DNA of 64,000 nt from Bacteroides coprosuis DSM 18011 (GTDB taxonomy: Bacteria; Bacteroidota; Bacteroidia; Bacteroidales; Bacteroidaceae). This document shows, in pieces, positions 57,646 through 64,000 of this stretch. The DNA lies in contig CM001167.1 of assembly GCA_000212915.1 (NCBI GenBank), positions 2,286,780-2,350,779 on the forward strand, written 5' to 3'. Made by a program: the position numbers and the translations under genes. Under the pieces are notes generated by a model. That model ran no database searches and was not told the origin of the DNA. It saw only the letters and a program-made list of their open reading frames with translations. How positions within the stretch are numbered: the stretch's first letter is position 1; every line of letters begins with the position of its first letter.

Positions 57646-58320
57646 ATTTTTAAATTTAAAATGTTTAATTAAAAGTTAATAAAATAATTAATTCTCTATT
57701 TCTTTAAACACATTCCAAACTATTAGAGCATAGCATTCTAACCATCACATAGAACTTATTTTTAAGCTTATGTAAAGCAAAAGCCATCTTTCTTTTAAGA
57801 AAGGAGGAGTATTACATTTTATCGATGGGCAATACTCAATGCACCCAAGTCTAATATGTGTTTGATTTTTATGTTTTAGAAGTTAAGTATTAAAAATCAG
57901 GTCAATTACTCAACTTAGTTTGGAGAGACTCTTAGTTTGGACTATTCTTTCTACAGAAATTCGTTTTTACTTCTATTTCTATTATTTTGTCAATAGTTGA
58001 CTAGATAACCAATTTCCCTCTCATTTACATCATCAATATAGCCACGATCTTTATCAATAACAAATTTATACAAATTAATTTTATATTTAAGATAAGAACA
58101 AAAAGATTTGTAACTCATTAAATACTAAGTTTTAAACATTATTGATAAGTATAATATCCCCACACAGAATACGTATATAAGGAGTTACACACACCTAAAA
58201 GACTGTTTTAATATTGTTTTTTATTGCATCAGAATAAATCCATTTTAAAATAATGTTTCAAATTAAAATATTGTCTATATAATAGTCTCCGAACTACAAA
58301 AAGCCAATAAATTATAAAAC
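57646..58320. other. AT-rich region upstream of fim locus 2
   Basis: No supported gene. TAAATTTG (58061-58068, minus strand) resembles a -7 box, but without a properly placed -33 box. No invertible repeats were found by eye. Confidence 0.4.
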
Positions 58321-58476
58321 ATGCACTTCCCATTCTTTACCCGTATAAAACTAAAACGTAAGAAATCAGGACAAAAAAAGATTAATACGCTTAGTTATCA
58401 TATCGCTAATTCTACAAAATATTTTGACCTTTACTCCTGGTTTGATGAAAACAAGAAAGACATCATCAAATCTTGA
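58321..58476 (+). CDS. Possible small basic protein (51 residues)
   Basis: ATG 58321 opens MHFPFFTRIKLKRKKSGQKK, continuing NTLSYHIANSTKYFDLYSWF to TGA at 58476. It is basic, has no signal peptide and no recognisable family. It stands alone before a perfect 12-bp hairpin and a small-RNA gene, so it may be a remnant of a larger gene or a spurious frame. Confidence 0.3.
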   Translation: MHFPFFTRIKLKRKKSGQKKINTLSYHIANSTKYFDLYSWFDENKKDIIKS

Positions 58477-58508
58477 CCTTATTAAGAGAAATTAAAAACA
58501 GACCAGTA

Positions 58509-58538
58509 CTGCACCATCTGCCAAGCCAGATGGTGCAG
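58509..58538. repeat. Perfect 12-bp inverted repeat with 6-nt loop
   Basis: CTGCACCATCTG (58509-58520) pairs with CAGATGGTGCAG (58527-58538). There is no T-run on either side, so it is not a normal terminator. Confidence 0.6.
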
Positions 58539-58800
58539 CAGATATAAATAAGGTGATCATAAAGAATAGGAAAGATTTGAGAATAGGAAGGCGAGAATAT
58601 AAATTCAGTATCATAGAGCTGCAAGACTTATCTTCTTATACCCCATAGTAAGGGAAGGACGCAACTGTAAACCAGTAGAAAGATTGGATTAAACCTACTT
58701 ATCCCCCACTCCAACCCAATTATTCTACTTTAAATAAATATTAATTTTGAGCTAACTCTATTAATAGATGTTATATAACATACTATTTAAGGGCTACTTC

Positions 58801-58897
58801 TTGCAGATTCCACTCAAAACCCTACCTTTACACTGTGTTTTTCATAGTATTAGATTTAAGGTTAACAAGATTGGAGCAAAGCGTTGCTCCTTTTTTT
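58801..58897 (+). ncRNA. Small-RNA gene, copy a (promoter, about 60-nt RNA, terminator)
   Basis: TTGC at 58801 and TACCTTTA at 58823-58830 form a slightly degenerate -33/-7 pair. A short transcript would start near 58836 and contain CATAGTATTAGATTTAAGG. It ends in GGAGCAA-AGCG-TTGCTCC (58873-58890) plus seven T. No ORF fits. Two closer copies lie at 59079 and 60312. The whole unit 58758-58913 is repeated. Confidence 0.65.
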
Positions 58898-59004
58898 ATG
58901 CCCGTATGTCAACTCTTTCTTCCCTACACTTTCCTTTTGATCCGAAAATAAACCCTTACAGTTACATCTCATATTTCAAAAGAATTACAAACAAAAGAGA
59001 TTTT

Positions 59005-59207
59005 CTGTAAACTTCTTTTAAAATTGCTCCTTTTTCTATTAATAGATGTTATATAACATACTTTTATTGCTCTTACCCTTGCAGATTTCACTCAAAACCC
59101 TACCTTTGCAGAGTGTTTTTCATAGTATTAGATTTAAGGTTAACAAGATTGGAGCAAGGCGTTGCTCCTTTTTTTATGCCCGTATGTCAACGGGGTCCGA
59201 GCTATCT
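59005..59207 (+). repeat. 203-bp direct repeat, copy 1, downstream of higA
   Basis: From CTGTAAACTTC to GAGCTATCT. It matches 60238-60440 over the same 203-bp length with few differences and contains small-RNA copy b. The inner 59036-59191 also matches 58758-58913 (156 bp). Copies 1 and 2 bracket the higBA genes. Confidence 0.8.
59079..59175 (+). ncRNA. Small-RNA gene, copy b
   Basis: TTG (59079-59081), 19 bp, then TACCTTTG (59101-59108), a perfect -7 box. The RNA would begin near 59114, carry CATAGTATTAGATTTAAGG and GTTAACAAGATT, and end in GGAGCAA-GGCG-TTGCTCC (59151-59168) with seven T. The conservation of promoter, body and terminator across three copies supports a real short transcript. 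It resembles multi-copy small RNAs known in Bacteroidales (possibly Rfam Bacteroidales-1; not verified). Confidence 0.75.
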
Positions 59208-59267
59208 TAAAAGTTATCTCAAAAAAAGGGATAGACTCATTTAATAAGCTATCCCTCTTCAATTTTA

Positions 59268-59585
59268 TTATTCTCCTTGTATATTCAGAGTAAGATCCAG
59301 ACCTAATGCACGAGCAATAGAAATAAAGCTTGATAACTGCATATCCGTGCTTCCTTTTTCAATTCTGCCAATATAGCTCCTTTCTTTACCCACTTTATCA
59401 GCTAATTCTTTCTGGGTTAACTTCAATGTCTTACGCCTATCACGGAATATCTCTCCATAATACCAAGAGACAGACTTTGAGTCAAATTCTTCTCGCTGAA
59501 GAGTTCCTTTTTTCCCATACTTGGAATCTAGTTTGTCATTTATACGATTTAGTTTTCCAAGCTTTGACTTATCTAATTTAATCAT
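59268..59585 (-). CDS. higA: HigA-type antitoxin (Xre family)
   Basis: 105 residues. An N-terminal helical extension (KLGKLNRINDKLDSKYGKKGTLQREEFD) is followed by a helix-turn-helix: RDRRKTLKLTQKELADKVGKERSYIGRIEKGSTDMQLSSFISIARALGLDL. It binds and neutralises the toxin encoded just upstream and represses the pair. Its start overlaps the toxin stop (59578-59585), the toxin-first order typical of hig modules. The palindrome at 59946-59963 is the likely operator. Confidence 0.85.
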   Translation of the reverse strand: MIKLDKSKLGKLNRINDKLDSKYGKKGTLQREEFDSKSVSWYYGEIFRDRRKTLKLTQKELADKVGKERSYIGRIEKGSTDMQLSSFISIARALGLDLTLNIQGE

Positions 59586-59916
59586 GGCTTAAGTTTTTTA
59601 GTATTTGCTCTGCTTTCTTTATTTGCTTATCATAATCTTTTGTTGATTTTTTAAGAAATCCATTAAGCAGAATAATTTCTTGTGATAAAATAATATTTTC
59701 ATTATCCACAGCAAAGAGTATAGTTCTATAAGCATTCTTTCCCACGGAAACTCTCATTTCATATAAACTTGTTCCAACTAGTTTTTTGACAAACTTAGTG
59801 CTTATATTATGCTCTGTAATTACTACATTCATAGTATAATCAAACTTCTCTTGTGTTTTAGATTCTAAACTATTGTAGAATTCTTCAAATTCATCTGTAG
59901 ATAATAGTTTACGCAT
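59578..59916 (-). CDS. higB: HigB/RelE-type toxin (mRNA interferase)
   Basis: 112 residues. RelE/ParE-superfamily pattern: LVGTSLYEMRVSVGKNAYRTILFAVDNENIILSQEIILLNGFLKKSTKDYDKQIKKAEQIL, with the 'LYExR...YRxxxF...LLxGFxKKT...I..A' signature. HigB toxins cleave mRNA on the ribosome. It is first in the operon, upstream of higA. The bracketing 203-bp direct repeats suggest the pair entered or moved as a cassette (inference). No lesion is seen. Confidence 0.88.
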   Translation of the reverse strand: MRKLLSTDEFEEFYNSLESKTQEKFDYTMNVVITEHNISTKFVKKLVGTSLYEMRVSVGKNAYRTILFAVDNENIILSQEIILLNGFLKKSTKDYDKQIKKAEQILKNLSHD

Positions 59917-59945
59917 TATTTTGTGTGTTTTATAGACACCACAAA

Positions 59946-59963
59946 TGTAACTAATTAGTTACA
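59946..59963. promoter_or_regulatory. Probable HigA operator
   Basis: TGTAACTAATTAGTTACA is a perfect 18-bp palindrome 30 bp upstream of higB, in the position where antitoxin repressors bind. Confidence 0.65.
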
Positions 59964-60237
59964 TAATAACATAACAATTAAGCAAAATGTTTTAGGATAC
60001 TCTACAAAATATTCCCCCTTATCAATAGCTACAGACTGTAAGACACTTTTAGAGTCAGAAAAGTGTCGTTTCTGACGCACATACTTATATTACTTCAAGT
60101 GCTATCATATTATGTCTTATTAATATACCTATTCTACAGATACCACTAAAACAAAGTATTTCAACCCATACCATGGAGCTTACCTAACCTAGACTGCCCA
60201 TTCATATTTCAATCGCATTACAACAACCTTGCCAATT

Positions 60238-60440
60238 CTGTAAACTTCTTTTAAAATTGCCCCTTTTTATATTAATAGATATTATATAACATACTTTTAT
60301 AGCTCTTGCTCTTGCAGATTTCAATCAAAACCCTACCTTTGTAATGTGTTTTTCATAGTATTAGATTTAAGGTTAACAAGATTGGAGCAAGGCGTTGCTC
60401 CTTTTTTTATGCCCGTATGTCAACGGGGTCCGAGCTATCT
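60238..60440 (+). repeat. 203-bp direct repeat, copy 2, upstream of higB
   Basis: Same span as 59005-59207, from CTGTAAACTTC to GAGCTATCT, with a few substitutions, and containing small-RNA copy c. Between this repeat and the operator (59964-60237) no gene is seen. Confidence 0.8.
60312..60408 (+). ncRNA. Small-RNA gene, copy c
   Basis: TTG (60312-60314), 19 bp, TACCTTTG (60334-60341). The body is almost identical to copy b, with hairpin GGAGCAA-GGCG-TTGCTCC (60384-60401) and seven T. Differences from copy b cluster just after the -7 box (TAATGTG for CAGAGTG), i.e. at the RNA 5' end. Confidence 0.75.
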
Positions 60441-60552
60441 CTCAAAACTACTACTAACCCCTACCAGTTGCCTCACTTCACCTAGTATATTTATAAATAC
60501 TCAAAAGTATATATATACCAATCTTTTTATCCACAAAATAATATCTTTATCA

Positions 60553-60609
60553 TGACACCGACATGTTGTTACGATGACACCGACATGATGATGTTTTGAC
60601 ACCGATATA
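60553..60609. repeat. Second array of TGACACCGACATG, 22-bp period
   Basis: TGACACCGACATG at 60553-60565 and 60575-60587, and a diverged third unit TGACACCGATATA at 60597-60609. Period and unit equal those at 41381-41437. It lies between the small-RNA repeat and the end of susD. Confidence 0.85.
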
Positions 60610-60685
60610 ACGTCTTCATAACCCAGACCTAAAAATAAATCATTTTTAAACGTATTTTTATACAAAAGAATAAATCACTAAGCAC

Positions 60686-60720
60686 AAAAAAAGCACCCCA
60701 TTTCTGGAGTGCTTTTTTCA
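60686..60720 (-). terminator. Terminator of the susCD unit
   Basis: AAAAAAGCACCCCA / TGGAGTGCTTTTTT stem with TTTC loop and one mismatch, 24 bp after the susD stop. Confidence 0.75.
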
Positions 60721-60743
60721 TAAATATAGTGTAGTATTTTCGC

Positions 60744-62078
60744 TTATAAATTCAAGTTTGGATTGGCCTGAATAGCCTCTCTAGGAATAGGAATAGTGTA
60801 ACGCGTATCGTTTTGTTTCAAGATATACGTTTCACCCTCTACTACCTTTTTAATCTCTGGACGAGTGGTACGACGAAGGTCGAACCAGCGATGTCCTTCT
60901 AGTGCTAACTCACGAGCACGTTCGTCGTAAATGAATTGAAGTAAATCTTTCTGACTGAACTTACTTATATCCGTTTTCACACGAGCAATACCCTCAGCAG
61001 TATAGCGTTTATTTACTAGTTGTAGCAAGAATTTCTTCGCTTTGTCGAGCTCATTTAGTTGAGCAGCAGCCTCAGCAGCTGTTAGCACCACTTCTCCCAA
61101 ACGGAATGAGCAATTGAATTCGTTCTTACCACCTTTTATAGACTTACGCAGTCCAGTCTCCTCATCAGGTTGAGAAAAGTATTGGTTCAAACGCAAATCA
61201 TCTTCAGCATAAAGAGCCACAAACTCGGGACGCAACACAGTGGCATAGTTTACAGGATTACTCATTACAAACTCTGCTGCATTGATATTTTCAGATGAAG
61301 TATAATGATTAGGGAGAACTGGTTTTTCGCCCGTTAGTTCTACCAATTTATAATCTGCCTTCATCACGCTTTCAGCCGCTGCCAAGGCATCTTTCCAATT
61401 ATTCATATATAATGATACACGAGCCTTCATAGCATCTACAGTAGTAGTATTGAAACGATAAGAAAACTTATCTTCCCATTTTTCTACATTGATATATTCT
61501 GAAGCTGTATTGATATCTTTAAGAACAGCATCAAACACTTCGCCTACCGTATTACGATAACGTACTTTTTCGGTATCGGTATCCAATATTAACGGAATGG
61601 CTTTAGCATTGCTTGCACCATCTACCGAGTAAGGCTGACCATGTAGGTTGACCAATAAGAAATGCATATACGCACGTAGCAAATACGCTTCTCCAATCAA
61701 TTGATTTACTACAGCAGGATCTTTAGACTGAATAGTACTACCATTATCAATTACTTCATTGGCAATATAGATGACGTGGTAATAGTTTTTCCAGTCGAAA
61801 TGCACATCACTTGTTTTGATAGAATTATCATCCCAAATCTGAAGATAACCATAAGAGTTTAAATCATATTGGTTGTCTGCCACCTGCATTTCATCCGAAC
61901 GGAAGTTTGCCATACCTCTATCACGAGGTATAGTATTATAAGCTTTTGCTAAAAGAGCTCTAAACTCATCATCCGTTTTAGGTATAACCTTTCCTACTGG
62001 TTGAATATCCAGAAAACTATCACAGGAAGTCATTCCAAATGCCAATAGGCAAAGTAGAGAGAATATATATTTCTTCAT
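60744..62078 (-). CDS. susD: SusD/RagB-family glycan- or nutrient-binding lipoprotein
   Basis: 444 residues. SPII signal LLAFGMTSCDSFLDIQPVGK, the standard SusD start. LIGEAYLLRAYMHFLLVNLHGQPYS is the conserved TPR-like helix. Near the C terminus FIYDERARELALEGHRWFDLRRT and ILKQNDTRYTIPIPREAIQANPNLNL are hallmark SusD motifs. It forms the lid over the SusC barrel encoded 10 bp upstream in transcription order and delivers oligosaccharides or peptides. No glycoside hydrolase lies in view, so the substrate cannot be named. SusD here is slightly short compared with the usual 500-600 residues, which resembles peptide- or small-substrate types. Confidence 0.95.
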   Translation of the reverse strand: MKKYIFSLLCLLAFGMTSCDSFLDIQPVGKVIPKTDDEFRALLAKAYNTIPRDRGMANFRSDEMQVADNQYDLNSYGYLQIWDDNSIKTSDVHFDWKNYYHVIYIANEVIDNGSTIQSKDPAVVNQLIGEAYLLRAYMHFLLVNLHGQPYSVDGASNAKAIPLILDTDTEKVRYRNTVGEVFDAVLKDINTASEYINVEKWEDKFSYRFNTTTVDAMKARVSLYMNNWKDALAAAESVMKADYKLVELTGEKPVLPNHYTSSENINAAEFVMSNPVNYATVLRPEFVALYAEDDLRLNQYFSQPDEETGLRKSIKGGKNEFNCSFRLGEVVLTAAEAAAQLNELDKAKKFLLQLVNKRYTAEGIARVKTDISKFSQKDLLQFIYDERARELALEGHRWFDLRRTTRPEIKKVVEGETYILKQNDTRYTIPIPREAIQANPNLNL

Positions 62079-62088
62079 TGTTTTCTAA

Positions 62089-64000
62089 TTAAAAGGATAA
62101 GTTTAAATTAAATGTTACCGATTTTGGCATAGGTGCTGCATACGGATTACTCATTGACTCTGGATCAATATAGTTTTTGTAATTCGCTCCAAAGACAAGT
62201 AGGTTTCTTCCTTCTAGTGCTACCGACGCTGTTTTTACACCTACACGTTTAAGCAAGGTTTCGGGAATACGATAACCGATACGAAGGTTTTGCAAACGGA
62301 TATAGCTTAGTTTTTTCACCCAGATATCTAAGTTGTTATAAATATCAGCACGACCAGAGTACCATTGATTTTCCATATCTCTATGTTCTGCTGCAAATAG
62401 TGCAGGAAGATTTGTATATGGATTATCAGGAGTCCAACGGTTTAGGATATCTTTATTTGCATTACGTCCACGGTCATAATTTATTGCATCATAAGAAGGT
62501 TGAGTGCGTACATGACCACCGAAATTGTATGCAAAGTTGATTGATAAATCCCAGTTTTTATAAGTAAAATTGTTGATGATACCACCTGTATAAGGAGGTT
62601 CTGATGTACCAATATAGGATTGGAGTTCGCGTTCTTCTTTAGGTGTAACATCTGTACCAATGATACCCCATTCTCCTTCTTGCAAACGGTATAGTTCTTT
62701 CAAAGTAAGTTTATCGCCTTTTTTGTCTACAAATAAAGGATAACCATCTTCATCTAGTCCCGCTGTTTTGAAAGCAAAGATAGCACCTGCTGGATAACCT
62801 TCACGACTAGGAGTTAGTGAGTGTTCGGCTACGGTTTCTCTCAACACCTTATTATTATTGTAAGAGAAGTTGAAATTGGTTTCCCAAGTAAAGTTCTTTG
62901 TTACAACATTCTTAGTTGATAAAGCCAACTCTACCCCTTGGTTGGTCATACTAGCCCAGTTGATTGTAGAAGATACGAAGCCCGATTCCAAAGGCAACAT
63001 TTGCAAACCAATCAAATCTACACCCTTACGGTAGTAGTAATCTAGGCTCATATTAATACGGCTATCTAATACAGAGAAATCAATACCGGTATTGACCGAG
63101 TGTGTCTTTTCCCATCTCAATTTTGCATTAGGAGCCGAATCCACACCAATCATGTGTTCTGAACCATCAGGCAAGATAGAACCTACAGTATAATTACCCA
63201 CTAAGAAAGGAGAGGTATTCTTATCAATATTTCCTTGAAGACCATAAGAAGCACGAAGTGCTAGATTATCAATCCAAGTAGCTGAAGCCATAAAAGATTC
63301 ATTGGACATTCTCCACAATCCACTTACCGAGTAAAGTGGTAAGTAACGATACTTCTTAGACACTCCGAATAAGTCGGAACCATCCATACGCACACTACCC
63401 CCTAGCGTATAACGTTGTTTGAACGAGTACGACATAGTAGAGAAGAAAGATGCATACGCATTTTCTTGATAAGTCTTCGTATGTAAAGGGTATCTTCTAG
63501 CCTTATCTTCATCGGGGAAGATAATCGGTTTTGTAGTCAAAGTCTTTCTATCATAACCATAACCAGCACTAAAAAGAGTTTCATACTTGGTCTTTCTCAA
63601 CTCTGTACCTGCCATAACTTCTAGTTCGTGGTTATCGCCAAACTGGTTGCGGTATTCTGCCATAGCCTTCCAAGTCATTTGAGAGTTCGTATTCTCATAA
63701 GCCTTGTGCACACCACCCTCAGGGATGAAGTAAGCATACTTTTGAGTTTTAGGATCGTAGTACTTACTGTTTTTACGAATATTTCTCATGGTATAACTTT
63801 CACCATCGGCAATTTGCTCTTTAGAGGTTTTATCGTTTTGCAAGCCCAATTGAGAAGTTATCTTGAAATGATCATTTAAACGAAATTGAAGATCTAAAAT
63901 AGCAGAGATAGAATTAATGGTTTCTTCATTAGAAGTATTCGCTCTCTCTTCAAAGATATTAAACCCTAAATCGGTATCCGAGTTGTTTTGGATATCGAAG
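62089..64000 (-). CDS. susC: SusC/RagA-family TonB-linked outer membrane protein, C-terminal part (runs off window)
   Basis: About 637 residues are visible and the frame is open to the window edge; the Met-like TTG at 63849 is internal. Barrel motifs: MAEYRNQFGDNHELEVMAGTELR, GSVRMDGSDLFGVSKKYRYLPLYSVSGLWRMSNE, LALRASYGLQGNIDKNTSPF, LRWEKTHSVNTGIDFSVLDSRI and the end SYIRLQNLRIGYRIPE ... NLLVFGANYKNYIDPE ... TFNLNLSF. All are typical of SusC C-terminal barrels. Signal peptide, plug and TonB box lie right of the window. It imports the substrate captured by SusD. Confidence 0.95.
   Translation of the reverse strand, partial: FDIQNNSDTDLGFNIFEERANTSNEETINSISAILDLQFRLNDHFKITSQLGLQNDKTSKEQIADGESYTMRNIRKNSKYYDPKTQKYAYFIPEGGVHKAYENTNSQMTWKAMAEYRNQFGDNHELEVMAGTELRKTKYETLFSAGYGYDRKTLTTKPIIFPDEDKARRYPLHTKTYQENAYASFFSTMSYSFKQRYTLGGSVRMDGSDLFGVSKKYRYLPLYSVSGLWRMSNESFMASATWIDNLALRASYGLQGNIDKNTSPFLVGNYTVGSILPDGSEHMIGVDSAPNAKLRWEKTHSVNTGIDFSVLDSRINMSLDYYYRKGVDLIGLQMLPLESGFVSSTINWASMTNQGVELALSTKNVVTKNFTWETNFNFSYNNNKVLRETVAEHSLTPSREGYPAGAIFAFKTAGLDEDGYPLFVDKKGDKLTLKELYRLQEGEWGIIGTDVTPKEERELQSYIGTSEPPYTGGIINNFTYKNWDLSINFAYNFGGHVRTQPSYDAINYDRGRNANKDILNRWTPDNPYTNLPALFAAEHRDMENQWYSGRADIYNNLDIWVKKLSYIRLQNLRIGYRIPETLLKRVGVKTASVALEGRNLLVFGANYKNYIDPESMSNPYAAPMPKSVTFNLNLSF

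Overview
The window comes from a low-GC member of the Bacteroidetes, almost certainly order Bacteroidales. The evidence is the SusC/SusD pair, two Mfa1/FimA-type fimbrial loci, a type II-C CRISPR operon with a 47-nt repeat, many SPII lipoproteins, promoters of the TTTG / TAnnTTTG type and little use of Shine-Dalgarno sites. Species cannot be fixed from the sequence alone.

Layout. 1-6170: the last repeat of a CRISPR array, then cas2-cas1-cas9 on the minus strand and, divergent from cas9, a tracrRNA anti-repeat whose downstream part is not the usual one. 6309-9040: a decayed prophage lysis/tail-tip cassette (A), ending abruptly inside a tail gene that abuts the 3' part of a TonB receptor gene. 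9040-10966: that receptor remnant and a frameshifted His-rich lipoprotein. 11419-20985: a seven-gene fimbrial operon (DUF3575-like, DUF3868/OmpA-like, major subunit with a frameshift in an A8 tract, Mfa2/FimB-like anchor, three accessory lipoproteins) read from a good promoter near 21450. 22581-24010: what looks like the 3' end of ssrA (tmRNA) with its terminator, a classic island attachment site, beside a disabled IS256-family element. 24135-32720: a second, longer decayed tail/lysis cassette (B). It is broken inside a tail gene and joined directly to the first 349 codons of a second, diverged cas9, next to a complete-looking tracrRNA gene (33866-33937). 34067-49264: ordinary chromosomal and small accessory genes: split BCCT transporter, GNAT, hipBA, EVE-HNH-like protein, SUKH protein, oxyR/dps, beta-barrel protein, two GIY-YIG-like proteins and small lipoproteins. 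49493-57645: a second fimbrial locus with one broken large gene. 58321-60440: three copies of a small-RNA gene, two of them in 203-bp direct repeats that bracket a higBA toxin-antitoxin pair. 60744-64000: susD and a susC that runs off the window.

How parts may work together. The array, Cas9 (all RuvC/HNH residues present), Cas1 and Cas2 look intact, but the tracrRNA beside them is truncated after the anti-repeat. The relic locus 27 kb away carries the same anti-repeat with nexus and terminator. The simplest reading is that the relic now supplies tracrRNA in trans. This is inference, but it is directly testable.

Many genes carry single-base frameshifts or in-frame stops (both prophage cassettes, transposase, BCCT, fimbrial genes, lipoproteins). 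Decay is the likely reading in the prophages. For homopolymer cases in fimbrial genes, phase variation or a sequencing error cannot be separated here.
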